NCBI GenBank assembly: GCA_905211615.1
Contig: CAJMBB010000019.1
Location: 1-20,122 of the forward strand
Length of the DNA stretch: 20,122 nt
DNA from: an uncultured Collinsella sp.
Lineage (GTDB): Bacteria > Actinomycetota > Coriobacteriia > Coriobacteriales > Coriobacteriaceae
Reading direction: 5' to 3'
Under the pieces are notes generated by a model that worked only from the letters and a program-made list of their open reading frames with translations, ran no database searches and was not told the origin of the DNA. The position numbers were made by a program, and so were the translations under genes. Below are positions 6,883 through 14,816 of this stretch, piece after piece; the first letter of the stretch is position 1, and the number at the start of each line of letters is the position of its first letter.

Positions 6883-6917
6883 GGGACGCCCGCAGTCATG
6901 GTCAACCGCGGGCGCCC
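6883..6917 (-). promoter_or_regulatory. Intercistronic hairpin between GH172 and fructokinase genes
   Basis: On the - strand GGGCGCCCGC (6917-6908) pairs with GCGGGCGTCCC (6893-6883) with one bulged base, giving a very GC-rich hairpin in the 79-base gap before the fructokinase ribosome site. There is no U-run, so it may be an RNA-stability or processing element that sets kinase expression relative to the upstream genes. Confidence 0.5.
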
Positions 6918-6944
6918 ATAACGTTGGCTTGTTTCGAGGCGACC

Positions 6945-8069
6945 CTACCTGGGCACGCGGTCCTGCCTTGCGGCAAACGGGGCGAGCACGGCGTGCGGCT
7001 CGCTTTGGTACCAGTAGGCGACGGTGGAGATGTCGTCCTCGCGCTCGTAGAGCTTGATGTCGTCGTTGCCGAGGTCCTGGAACGTCACGCGCAGGTCCTC
7101 CTTGAACGAGATCGGGTCGGGAAGGTGCCACCTGTAGAGGCCGTGCCTGGGAAGTGCGTCGTCGTTGGTCGCGAGCATCGGGTTCGGGTTCGGCTTGCCC
7201 GCGCTGAAGCGGTCGCGCGTGGCGTCGCGCGTCGAGCGGTACGGGTAGCCGGCGAACAGCGTGTTGAAGCACTGCGCCTCGGGCAGCGCGTGGGGCGGCC
7301 TGTCGAGGAAGGCCCAGGCACCGCCGAAGTAGTCCTCGGCTCCCGTCGAGGTGACCGTGGGGAACTCCTCGTCGCCGTCGAGGAAGAACTTCATCTCGCC
7401 CTCGCCCCACCAATAGCGCTCCAGGGCGCACAGGGCCATGTAGGTGCCGACGTAGTAGCCCTTACCGCGCACTCCGTCGAGCACGGTGTAGTCGACGCCC
7501 CTGCGGGTGCTGCGCTCGCGGTTAAAACGGGCGTGGAAGTACATGGCGTCGTCCGGCACGTCGGTGAGCGCGTAGTTGAACGTGTAGAAGATGTACTTAA
7601 TGAACCCGGGGTGCTCGCTCGTAAGCGTGACCTTGGCGTGCTTCCTGAAAGGCATCTCGAAGTAGCAGTTCATGCCGCCCGTCGGGTTCACGCAGATGGG
7701 CATCGAGTTGACGATGGCGCGCTCACCGAAGCCGTTGCAGAAGAAGTCGCCGACAGGGCACTCGACCGAGGGGGTCTCCTCGTCGTCCCAGTAGAAGCGC
7801 AGCACGAGGTCGCGCATGACGAAGCTGCCGGCGGCGGTCTTGTCGGGGACGGTCATCCAGATGTGGCGGATGATGCCGGGGCCCTCGATGTCCGCGAGCG
7901 TGATGGTCTCGCCGGACTCAAGGGGCACGCAGCACGAGCCCTTGCGGCCGACGCCGAGGTGGCTGGCCGACATGGCGGCACGGCCCTTCTCGCCCGTGAT
8001 GTTCTCGGGGGTGATGGCGCGGCTTTCCTCACCGCCGTGCATCCACACGTCCTTAAGGAACTCTCTCAT
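6945..8069 (-). CDS. GH172 (DUF2961) glycoside hydrolase, fructose/arabinofuranose type
   Basis: A 374-residue protein of the former DUF2961 family, now GH172, whose characterised members include difructose dianhydride I synthase/hydrolase (alpha-fructofuranosidase) and D-arabinofuranosidases. Signature stretches are EGPGIIRHIWMTVP (62-75), NSMPICVNPTGGMNCYFEMPF (121-141, central part), YWWGEGEMKFFLDGD (219-233) and TSTGAEDYFGGAW (240-252). The glutamates at 223/225 and 245 lie in the segments that, as I recall, supply the acid/base and nucleophile. No signal peptide is present, so it works in the cytosol. ATG 8069 has a GAGGAGG site. Location between a mannose-type PTS and fructokinase points to an imported di-fructose compound, possibly already phosphorylated by the PTS. 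Exact linkage not predictable. Confidence 0.85.
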   Translation of the reverse strand: MREFLKDVWMHGGEESRAITPENITGEKGRAAMSASHLGVGRKGSCCVPLESGETITLADIEGPGIIRHIWMTVPDKTAAGSFVMRDLVLRFYWDDEETPSVECPVGDFFCNGFGERAIVNSMPICVNPTGGMNCYFEMPFRKHAKVTLTSEHPGFIKYIFYTFNYALTDVPDDAMYFHARFNRERSTRRGVDYTVLDGVRGKGYYVGTYMALCALERYWWGEGEMKFFLDGDEEFPTVTSTGAEDYFGGAWAFLDRPPHALPEAQCFNTLFAGYPYRSTRDATRDRFSAGKPNPNPMLATNDDALPRHGLYRWHLPDPISFKEDLRVTFQDLGNDDIKLYEREDDISTVAYWYQSEPHAVLAPFAARQDRVPR

Positions 8070-8081
8070 CGTCGACCTCCT

Positions 8082-8480
8082 CTATTCGTCGTCTTCGCAC
8101 TCGGCGGAACTGGCACCGTTCACGTAGACGATCTGCTGGCGCGCCTCGTCGACGAGGGCGTCGAAGTCGAGTTTCTCGTCGGGGCGCGCGAGCGCGACCG
8201 TCATGGCGAGCGGGAGGTTGACACCCGCGATTACGTGGATCCGGTCGGAGGCGAAGCGGGAGAAGCGCTGGTTCACGCTGCCGCCGAGCGCGTCGGTGAG
8301 GACGACGACCTCGTCAGTGCCCGAAAGAGCCGCCTCGACCGCCGCGTCGAGCCCCTCGCCGTTGTCGTTCACGTAGGCGCACACGGCGTTGACGGCGTCG
8401 CTCTTACCCGTAAGGAACTCGAGGGTGTCCTTGAAGCCCTGGGCGAGAAGGGAATGGCTCGCCACAACTATCTTTCTCAT
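8082..8480 (-). CDS. PTS mannose-family EIIA subunit
   Basis: Stand-alone EIIA of the mannose/fructose/sorbose PTS family, a cytosolic phosphocarrier that accepts phosphate from HPr and passes it to EIIB. Length 132 residues is normal for the domain. The N-terminus MRKIVVASHSLLAQG carries the phosphorylated histidine (H9), followed by GFKDTLEFL. The later pattern EVVVLTDALGGSVNQRFSR and VIAGVNLPLAMTVAL is the conserved EIIA-Man core. It sits 26 bases after the EIID gene and 12 bases before GH172. The ATG at 8480 has only a weak ribosome site, so translation may depend partly on the upstream gene. The C-terminus is acidic (ECEDDE). Confidence 0.92.
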   Translation of the reverse strand: MRKIVVASHSLLAQGFKDTLEFLTGKSDAVNAVCAYVNDNGEGLDAAVEAALSGTDEVVVLTDALGGSVNQRFSRFASDRIHVIAGVNLPLAMTVALARPDEKLDFDALVDEARQQIVYVNGASSAECEDDE

Positions 8481-8506
8481 TGATTCACCAATCTCTTGGG
8501 TCGAAG

Positions 8507-9340
8507 CTAAGCGAGGATGCCAGCGGCGGAGGCGACCATCGCGAGGACGATCACCACGAGGATGAGGACCGTCATGCTCGCGTTCTTCTTGGTAAGAAGG
8601 TAATACGCGCTTCCCGTGATGGCGGCGGGGATCATGGCAGGCAGGATCTTGTCGAGCAGCGGCTGAATCTCCATCGAGACGTCGCCGAAGCTGAAGCTAA
8701 TCGGGCAGGTGACGCCGATGACCGAGGCGATGAGGCAGCCGACCACGGTGAGGCCGAGCACGGAGGCGGCGGCAGTGAGGTTGGGAAGCTTCTCGCTGAA
8801 GTCGGTGACGAGCTTCACGCCCTGCTTGTAGCCGAACTCGAGGGCGTGCATGCGGACCCAGAAGATGGCCAGGATGAGCGCGAACCAGATGCCGGCTCCC
8901 ACGGGGTTGCCCTCGATGGCCATGTAGGCGGCGATGGAGCCCATGATGGTCGGGATCATGGTCATGAGCAGGGAGTCGCCGACGCCGGCGAGCGGTCCCA
9001 TGGTGCCGATCTTCAGGTCTTGGACGGCGTCCGCCGCCGCTAGGCCGTCGCGTTCCTCCATGGCCACGCAAGCGCCAAGGATGATGGCGGCGAGCCAAGG
9101 CTGGGTATTGTAGTAGCGGAAGTGGTTGTTGAGCGCTTGCTTATAGTCCTCGTCGTTCGTGTAGATCTTCCTCAGGACCGGCGAGAGGGCGTAGGCGACT
9201 GAGGCGCCCTGCTGGGTCTGGTAGTTGAAGGTGCACACGCTCATGAGCCAGCGCCAGTTCGCGTTGCGCAGATCCTTCTTGGTGACCTTGTAGCCGGAGG
9301 GCTTGCCCTCGGCGACGGCGGTGATGTTCTCGTTTTCCAT
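8507..9340 (-). CDS. PTS mannose-family EIID membrane subunit
   Basis: EIID component of a mannose-family PTS permease, 277 residues, which forms the membrane channel with EIIC. N-terminal VTKKDLRNANWRWLMSVCTFNYQTQQG is the family hallmark (part quoted), followed by YNTQPWLAAIILGACVAMEE and DLKIGTMGPLAGVGDSLLM, the most conserved EIID segment. Membrane segments follow near 120-160, 190-215 and at the C-terminus (VLILVVIVLAMVASAAG). The ATG is two bases after the EIIC stop codon, and the GGATGAG overlapping the EIIC end serves as ribosome site, so the two membrane subunits are translationally coupled. Confidence 0.95.
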   Translation of the reverse strand: MENENITAVAEGKPSGYKVTKKDLRNANWRWLMSVCTFNYQTQQGASVAYALSPVLRKIYTNDEDYKQALNNHFRYYNTQPWLAAIILGACVAMEERDGLAAADAVQDLKIGTMGPLAGVGDSLLMTMIPTIMGSIAAYMAIEGNPVGAGIWFALILAIFWVRMHALEFGYKQGVKLVTDFSEKLPNLTAAASVLGLTVVGCLIASVIGVTCPISFSFGDVSMEIQPLLDKILPAMIPAAITGSAYYLLTKKNASMTVLILVVIVLAMVASAAGILA

Positions 9341-9342
9341 GG

Positions 9343-10128
9343 TTACTCATCCTCTCCGATGAAGGCGTCTGCGGAAGCGTGGGCGGCGAGCTCGGTGTCC
9401 CTCTCGGCACGCTGGTAGAACGCGATCGCGAGGGCAACGCCGACGATGGCGGCGCCGATGATGGGCACGTTCAGGAAGGCCGAGAGGAAGAAGCCGACGA
9501 GCAGGTACTGGAAGTACTTGCCGGTGGGCATGTAGCGGAGCAGCATGGCGATACCGATGGCCGGGAGCATCTTGCCGGCGAGGGTGAGGCCGGAGAGGAA
9601 CCACTGAGGCATGACCTCGAGGAGCCAGTTGACGGCGGGCTGGCCGAGGGTCACGGAGACAAAGACGGGCAGGGCGGCGCACAGGCCGAAGAGCGCGGGG
9701 CAGACCCACAGGATGGCGTTCATCTGATTGAACTTACCCTCGTTGCAGAACTTCTGGGACTTCTCGACGACGAAGCCGTTGAGGATCTTGACGATGACGT
9801 CGAGCTGGATGCCGAGCATGCCGACCGGCAGGCCGATGGCGAGGCCCGTGTCCGCGCCCAGGGTCACGCCGTAGGCGGTGGCGATGATGGCCATCGTGCC
9901 GTAGTCGGGAATCGACGAGCCGCCGAAGCCCGCGACGCCGAGCTGCATGAGCTGGATGGTGCCGCCGATGACGAGGCCGGTCTGCCAGTCGCCCATGACG
10001 ACGCCGGTGATAAGGCCCCAGAAGACGGCATAGTTGACGAAGATCATCGGGATGCCGTAGTAGTCCACGTGCTTGATGAAGGCCAGCAGGGTCAAAAGGA
10101 CGACCTGCAGGATAGTGAAGTTGACCAT
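9343..10128 (-). CDS. PTS mannose-family EIIC membrane subunit
   Basis: EIIC permease of the mannose/fructose/sorbose family, 261 residues, the sugar-translocating membrane protein. Characteristic are MIFVNYAVFWGLITGVVMGD (27-46), GTIQLMQLGVAGFGGSSIPD (56-75) and GMLGIQLDV, with several further hydrophobic helices (VGFFLSAFLNVPIIGAAIVG). ATG 10128 follows a strong AAGGAGGG site. It lies nine bases downstream of EIIB and two before EIID, in the usual B-C-D order. Specificity of mannose-family PTS permeases cannot be read reliably from sequence; the neighbouring GH172 and fructokinase suggest a fructose-containing oligosaccharide. Confidence 0.95.
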   Translation of the reverse strand: MVNFTILQVVLLTLLAFIKHVDYYGIPMIFVNYAVFWGLITGVVMGDWQTGLVIGGTIQLMQLGVAGFGGSSIPDYGTMAIIATAYGVTLGADTGLAIGLPVGMLGIQLDVIVKILNGFVVEKSQKFCNEGKFNQMNAILWVCPALFGLCAALPVFVSVTLGQPAVNWLLEVMPQWFLSGLTLAGKMLPAIGIAMLLRYMPTGKYFQYLLVGFFLSAFLNVPIIGAAIVGVALAIAFYQRAERDTELAAHASADAFIGEDE

Positions 10129-10137
10129 GATCCCTCC

Positions 10138-10611
10138 TTAGATGAGGTCGGCGACGGAGACGGGCTTGTCGGCGGGCACGAACTGTGCCGTCACCTTGAC
10201 GCCGCGGGCGATGAGCGCCTTGTAGCTCTGGACGTTCTCGGCGGAGGCATAGGCGCGCTGGGTGAGCTGGACGCCGCCCTCCTTGACGAGCGAGCCGCCG
10301 ACGATCAGCGACGGGAGCTCGATGCCCGACTCGACCAGGTGAAGGATCGTCTCGGGCTCCTTGGCGATGACAAAGACCTTCTCGCGGTCGTACTTGCCCG
10401 CCGCGAAGTTCTTGAGCGCGGTCTGCTCGGAGATGATCGAGACGGCCATGCCCGCGGGGCGCGCCATCCTCATAGTGGACTTCAGGACCTCGTCGCCGGC
10501 GACCTTGTCGTCGATGACCATGACTCGGGTCGCGCCCGACAGCGGGGCCCACTGCGTCACGATGATGCCGTGAAGCAGGCGATTGTCGATTCGTGCCATA
10601 ACAACACTCAT
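10138..10611 (-). CDS. PTS mannose-family EIIB subunit
   Basis: Cytosolic EIIB domain of a mannose-family PTS, taking phosphate from EIIA and giving it to the sugar during transport. The start is placed at the ATG 10611, which has a TAGGAG site eight bases upstream, giving 157 residues; longer upstream starts in the frame lack a site and family homology. The phosphorylated histidine is H14 in ARIDNRLLHGIIVTQW. Family features downstream are VMVIDDKVAGDEVLKSTMRM and PSLIVGGSLVKEG. It is the first gene after the regulator on the same strand, separated from it by a 123-base gap that should hold the operon promoter. Confidence 0.93.
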   Translation of the reverse strand: MSVVMARIDNRLLHGIIVTQWAPLSGATRVMVIDDKVAGDEVLKSTMRMARPAGMAVSIISEQTALKNFAAGKYDREKVFVIAKEPETILHLVESGIELPSLIVGGSLVKEGGVQLTQRAYASAENVQSYKALIARGVKVTAQFVPADKPVSVADLI

Positions 10612-10734
10612 GTTTGCTCCTATCAAATGAAGTTTTACGTTCGGTACTGCCTCGGCGCTATCCGGATTCGCGCCGGGCAAGGGGTTATCGGATTATTGAG
10701 GACGCGCGGTCAGCTTGCGGCGGCGCGGGGAAGG
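10612..10734 (-). promoter_or_regulatory. PTS operon promoter region with CGGCGC/GCGCCG dyad
   Basis: This gap separates the regulator gene from EIIB and should contain the operon promoter. A 6-bp dyad CGGCGC (10653-10658)/GCGCCG (10670-10675) encloses ATCCGGAT, itself a palindrome, and may be an operator or a small RNA hairpin. No sigma-54 -24/-12 pair (TGGCAC...TTGCA) is visible by eye, and no clear sigma-70 promoter stands out. Confidence 0.35.
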
Positions 10735-13476
10735 TCACTCGTCGAGCAGGAGGTCCGAGGAGCCGAGGCGCTCTTCTCGCGCCGGGGCGGCGCTCACGCT
10801 TATGTAGTCGAAGACATATGCGATCTCGCTTACGGGAACCTCTACGCGATAGCGCGTCGAGATACTCGAGAAGCTCTGCCTGAAGGACTCGATGAAATCG
10901 GCACGCTCCTCCTCGAAGCGGTCCTGGCCAACGTAGGTCTCAATGGGGTTTCTGGTAACAAGGCGCTCGACGAGACAGCAGAGGTGGACGTAGAGCCCAA
11001 TGATGGCGTTGCTGCCGATCTTCTCGCCTGTCCTGCGCTGAAGCTCGTGCACGGCGCTCTCGATCTCGTGGAATAGCCGCTCCGGATCGAGGATGGTGAT
11101 GGAGCGGATGACGTTCTGCAGCGTCATGTTCGAGAGCAGCTTCTCGTGGAAAGAAGAGAGCTCGGAAGCGTCAAGCCACCTGCCGAACACGGCATCGACC
11201 TTAGAGGCGGACGCCGTCGACATGATGTCCTCGAGGGCGACGAAGGGGATGGAGGCGACCCCGGGGTCTCCCGTGCCGATGACGGCGCAGACGCGGTGCT
11301 CGGAGAAAACGGCGTCATTCGACCCGTTCGCGACGAGCTGCTTGAAGGGCCTCGTGAGCAGGCGCGCGCCTATGGTGCGCGGGAGGCTCTGCGAGACGAG
11401 CTGGCGTATCCTCTCCGCGGCGTCGACCCCGGACTCGGAGCAGAAGACGATGGCGTCCTCACGGTTGATGCGCTCGATCACCTTGCAGTGCGTCACGCAC
11501 GCGGCGGTCGCATCGCCAAGAACCTCGGCGATGGACTTGCCGCCGAGCAGCCCGACCCCGATCTCGAGCGCAAGACCGGTAGAGACGTTGTTCACCACGC
11601 CGATAGTGGAGTCGGTAACGTTCTCGAGGGCCTTATAGGCCTCCTCCAAGGAGCCCATGTCGACGAGGAACACGACCCCGGTGCAGTAGGAATGGCGGTC
11701 GACGAGGCGCTGGAGCGGACCGACGATGTCCTTCAGCTGCTGGTCGTAGGGCATGTCGACAGCCTCGTACACATGCATGCCGAGCATACGGTTCGCCGCG
11801 TCGGCGATGCTCGTCGCCGTTGAGTAGCCGTGGGACAAGATGACGCAGAGCGTCCGAAGGGCCTTCGCATCGCGAGACTCCGATGCGACGCACAGCGTCA
11901 GAAGCGTCTTCGTGAAGTGATCGAGCGAGATTCCCAGCGCCCCTTCCACGTCTGCGGCGACCTGATCGGAGACACTCGAGGCAAACGGCAATTCGGAGGT
12001 CACGGCACCGAGGAGATGGGAGATTTGCTCCGCACAGGCAGACTTTCGCTTAGCCAGGCCGATGCCCGGCCACAACTGCAGGCAAATCTCCTGGGCCAGT
12101 AGAAAAGCGACCTTCCTTGAAAGCTCGATGCCATAAGAAGAGCCTGCGTCGGCAAGGACCACGCCCACGATGCGCTCGAAGGCGCGCGACCTCGAGGAGG
12201 TAACGCCGCGGCCGAAGATCAAGTGATCCTCAACGCTGCGCACAGCGGAGACAGCTTGCGAGACGAGCTCGGAGACAGAGAGCTCCCCGGCGCAGAATCG
12301 CTCATCGAGAGAGCACAGGGCATCGAGCGCCTGCTCGACCGGCCCTGTGCTCTCGGCGGCATCCAGGGACGCGTCGATCAGAACGCCATCGTCGGGCTGT
12401 TGATCGATCTGCGCGGAGGAGAGGAGCCCGCTGGGAAGAAGATACGGGCGAACGACGACGTAGTCGCCCTCGCGATTGAGGAACGCTTTGGCGCAGCAGT
12501 TCGTCACGCAGGCGCGCAAGCCGGCGATGTTATCGGAAAAGTCCGCGTTCACGAGGCAACGGTATGCGCCGCGACTGATCTTCACATCAGAACCGATTCG
12601 GCACCCCTCGCTGCGCAGGAAGCTCAAGATGAGATCCTCGCGCTCCTCGGGGGTCCGCTCCTTGAGTGAGGGGACACGGGCACAGATGGGCATTTTGCTG
12701 TAGGCCGAGGAAACCTTCAGATCATCGGCGGAAAGCGTCGTCGAAAGAACGAGGCGAGCGCGCGGCGCATCCTGGGAGGCATTGAGCCCGAGGGCCGTCG
12801 CAAGGCAGTGCTCCATCGCAGAGGGAGAGAGTGCCTCGATGCCGTTGACAAAAACCACACCCCCGCGCGATTTCGCGATCGACTCGTCAAGAAGCCCGTT
12901 GAACGAGGCGGCGTCCGGGACCCCGGCGCAGTCGATGCGCACATAGGAGGAGTCGCGGGACAGCAAGCCCTGGTTCTTGCCGTACTCGTACACAAGACGA
13001 GAAAGGAAAGACTTGCCGACACCCACGCCGCCGCTCAAGAGGATGGGCAGGCCAAACGGAGGGTACTGAACCGCAGCCTTGCACTGCTCGACAACGGAGC
13101 TGAGGCTCAGGTCAAAGCCCACGGCACGCGCGAAGTCACGGTGATCGGCGATTCCCGTCGCCTGGATGAGGTCGGCGAGCGAGGCGTACTCGCTTGCAGA
13201 GAGCTTTACCTGAAAACGCTTCTGGAACGCGCGGCGATGAAAATAACGGACAGGCCTGCCCGCCACCTTAACCACAAGGCCGGCGCGAACAAGGTCGTTG
13301 AGGTACTGGCTCGCCAGACTCCTGGAGATGATGAGCGTCTCGGCGATGTCGGAGGTGGACAGACGGGCAAGGTCGTCGAGCGAGACAGCAGAGGTGAGGG
13401 CCTCGAGATGCTCGAGAATCCTGTCCCTCATGTCGACGGGCTTCTTTGCCAAGCTGTCCTGTGCGGTCTTGTCCAT
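10735..13476 (-). CDS. LevR-like PRD/AAA+ transcriptional regulator of the PTS operon
   Basis: A 913-residue multidomain regulator of the LevR/ManR type that senses PTS phosphorylation. Order: a winged-helix N-terminus (about 15-80, SRSLASQYLNDLVRAGLVVK), an AAA+ domain (about 100-345), a degenerate PRD (about 390-515), an EIIA-Man-like domain (about 543-660, ILSHGYSTATS with H549), an EIIB-like segment (FCSESGVDAAERI) and a C-terminal PRD (about 784-893, YVHLCCLVERL with H831). Walker A is intact (GGVGVGKS, 149-156), but Walker B reads VVFVNG where activators have LFLDE, and no GAFTGA loop for sigma-54 contact is seen. Actinobacteria generally lack sigma-54, so it probably works by another mechanism. 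ATG 13476 has an AAGGAGG site. It likely controls the adjacent EIIB-to-fructokinase operon. Confidence 0.9.
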   Translation of the reverse strand: MDKTAQDSLAKKPVDMRDRILEHLEALTSAVSLDDLARLSTSDIAETLIISRSLASQYLNDLVRAGLVVKVAGRPVRYFHRRAFQKRFQVKLSASEYASLADLIQATGIADHRDFARAVGFDLSLSSVVEQCKAAVQYPPFGLPILLSGGVGVGKSFLSRLVYEYGKNQGLLSRDSSYVRIDCAGVPDAASFNGLLDESIAKSRGGVVFVNGIEALSPSAMEHCLATALGLNASQDAPRARLVLSTTLSADDLKVSSAYSKMPICARVPSLKERTPEEREDLILSFLRSEGCRIGSDVKISRGAYRCLVNADFSDNIAGLRACVTNCCAKAFLNREGDYVVVRPYLLPSGLLSSAQIDQQPDDGVLIDASLDAAESTGPVEQALDALCSLDERFCAGELSVSELVSQAVSAVRSVEDHLIFGRGVTSSRSRAFERIVGVVLADAGSSYGIELSRKVAFLLAQEICLQLWPGIGLAKRKSACAEQISHLLGAVTSELPFASSVSDQVAADVEGALGISLDHFTKTLLTLCVASESRDAKALRTLCVILSHGYSTATSIADAANRMLGMHVYEAVDMPYDQQLKDIVGPLQRLVDRHSYCTGVVFLVDMGSLEEAYKALENVTDSTIGVVNNVSTGLALEIGVGLLGGKSIAEVLGDATAACVTHCKVIERINREDAIVFCSESGVDAAERIRQLVSQSLPRTIGARLLTRPFKQLVANGSNDAVFSEHRVCAVIGTGDPGVASIPFVALEDIMSTASASKVDAVFGRWLDASELSSFHEKLLSNMTLQNVIRSITILDPERLFHEIESAVHELQRRTGEKIGSNAIIGLYVHLCCLVERLVTRNPIETYVGQDRFEEERADFIESFRQSFSSISTRYRVEVPVSEIAYVFDYISVSAAPAREERLGSSDLLLDE

Positions 13477-13488
13477 GACTTCTTACCT

Positions 13489-13500
13489 CCTTGTACAAGG
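13489..13500 (-). promoter_or_regulatory. CCTTGTACAAGG palindrome at the regulator's ribosome site
   Basis: A perfect 12-base palindrome overlaps the AAGGAGG ribosome site of the LevR-like gene. It could be an operator (autoregulation). A TATACT-like -10 lies a few bases further upstream at about 13502-13507. Could be coincidental. Confidence 0.3.
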
Positions 13501-14203
13501 AGTATAAGGGGAACACAGAGAACGGAAGGGGGCGCGTGGGGGAATCAACAGCCCCGAGGGGAAGTTCACCACTTGAGGGGCAGAAAACAACGGCCATTGA
13601 ACATTCAGGGCCGACGCTCAACACTTCGGCTCGACACTTCGCTTTGGAAAGGGCCCTGCACGATGGTGCAGCCCTCCATCTCGCAGCACAGGTCGCCGAA
13701 GGTCGCGAGGATGCGCTCCTTCTGTTCCGCGGGCGAGACGACTCGGTGGGCAAGGTCCTCTCAAAAAGGGTCGTCCGACGCCGCAAGACCTCGATGACCG
13801 ATTACCGCCTCGAGCAAGTGGCGGATTACCTCTGCACCATCGAACTTGCCTTGGTCAAGTACGAGGCCAAGGAGAACGGTGAGACGTACAACAAGTTCTT
13901 CGGAGGTATAGATTCTTTCAAGAGGAACTGGTTCAAGCAAGCCCGCAGCAAGCGGATATAGGTGGTTCCGCAGTCTCGCAGGGAGCGGTCGTCTCTCCTC
14001 CGGCCAGGGCCCCAAGCGACACGCTTCGAGCAGCGATAGCGAAACGCAAGCAACGGCGTCGCGGGCGCCTCGTGCGCCATAGTGTCCATGTGGTCATCTC
14101 CTATCGTCTCAGCGTGATAGCTGAAGATTCTAGGCGCTGGCCACACCCCTTTTCCGGGGCGCCAACACCAACGTTTAGCACACAAGGAGTTTGACGAGAT
14201 GGC
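13501..14203. other. Degenerate spacer with coding fragments
   Basis: About 700 bases without an intact gene. Pieces with coding character occur on both strands. On the - strand near 13640-13770 a frame reads SPAEQKERILATFGDLCCEM with a stop just before it. On the + strand there is the fragment listed at 13794. At 14087-14089 (-) an ATG follows a good AGGAGATGACCAC site and starts MDTMAHEAPATPLLAFRYRC, then fades. A GC-rich hairpin (GGCGC...CCCC-TTTTCC-GGGG...GCC) lies at 14133-14163. The picture is of several decayed genes between the sugar operon and the island that follows. Confidence 0.5.
13794..13961 (+). pseudogene. Unrecognised C-terminal coding fragment
   Basis: From the ATG at 13794 a 55-residue stretch reads MTDYRLEQVADYLCTIELAL, then VKYEAKENGETYNKFFGGI and DSFKRNWFKQARSKRI. 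The third codon positions are almost all G or C, the host's coding bias, and the amino-acid composition looks like a real protein, so this was probably coding. There is no ribosome site before the ATG, and the frame upstream loses coding character, so it is more likely the end of a broken gene than a small gene. Family not recognised. Confidence 0.35.
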
Positions 14204-14788
14204 TCAGCGAGTATTGAATCTATCCGCCCATGCAGCCACGTCGAATAACTCCAGATTGGGGTAACTGACCGTTTCGCCCGTTTCTTTAAGACAGGCCTCC
14301 GCGGCGTTGCACAGCGAGCTCGCGAGCGACGCCGCATCAACGCGGAACGTCACGCTCTTAGTCGCACGCATCCCGCTCTTGGGCGACGGCCAGGAAGAGC
14401 AGAGGGCGTTGCACCCGTGGAGGACAAGCTCGAACTTGTAGTCGTAGTCGAAGCTCTCGTCTTTCCCTGGAGCATCGACCGACACATCGTAGTCGCCTGA
14501 ATGCAACAGGGAGCACCGGAGCTTCCAGCACATCTTCCCATTAAAGATTTGACCTGGAATCGTTTCACCTTCGTTCGAGGGGTCTCCCGAAAACAGGAAG
14601 TCGTTTGCCGCCCAGTCATCAAACCACTTCACATACTGCCGCCCCGCCGCTCTCTTCCCGTTATGAAGGACGAGATTGGGATAAAGAAGCTGCCCCATGG
14701 CGTCGGGAATGGTAAGGGAAGACATAAGGGCTGGGATAAGGCAGTCTTTCTCAACCGCATTTCTAATCGATTCGACGAGTAGCTTCAT
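14204..14788 (-). CDS. HEPN-like protein with Rx4H motif, last gene of a four-gene cluster
   Basis: A 194-residue protein of a family I know only as hypothetical, marked by KWFDDW (54-59) and KMCWKLRCSLLHSGDYD (85-101). The arginine R91 and histidine H96 form an Rx4H motif in a predicted helix, the arrangement seen in HEPN ribonucleases; homologous proteins in Firmicutes carry a similar YKLRCAFLHSGN block. The first 35 residues (VESIRNAVEKDCLIPALMSS) look helical. If HEPN, it could be an RNase or an RNA-binding toxin-like partner. It is the most downstream gene of a - strand run (16560 to 14204), 28 bases after the preceding gene. Lower GC than the sugar operon. HEPN membership is inferred from the motif, not from alignment. 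Confidence 0.6.
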   Translation of the reverse strand: MKLLVESIRNAVEKDCLIPALMSSLTIPDAMGQLLYPNLVLHNGKRAAGRQYVKWFDDWAANDFLFSGDPSNEGETIPGQIFNGKMCWKLRCSLLHSGDYDVSVDAPGKDESFDYDYKFELVLHGCNALCSSWPSPKSGMRATKSVTFRVDAASLASSLCNAAEACLKETGETVSYPNLELFDVAAWADRFNTR

Positions 14789-14816
14789 TTCGATGCCTCA
14801 AAAAGTCTATGCGGTC

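Noticed and set aside
6924..8483. Long + strand open frame (519 codons) over the GH172 and EIIA genes
   Set aside because: It is the antisense shadow of high-GC genes with clear families and ribosome sites on the other strand; its translation is Val/Ala/Glu/Asp/His-rich low-complexity.
9379..11076. Long + strand open frame (565 codons) opposite the EIIC and EIIB genes
   Set aside because: Antisense shadow with low-complexity acidic composition, crossing several real genes and a promoter region; no domain recognisable.
13268..13797. Overlapping frames on both strands upstream of the LevR-like gene
   Set aside because: None carries a continuous family-like protein; only short stretches look once-coding, so they are treated as remnants.
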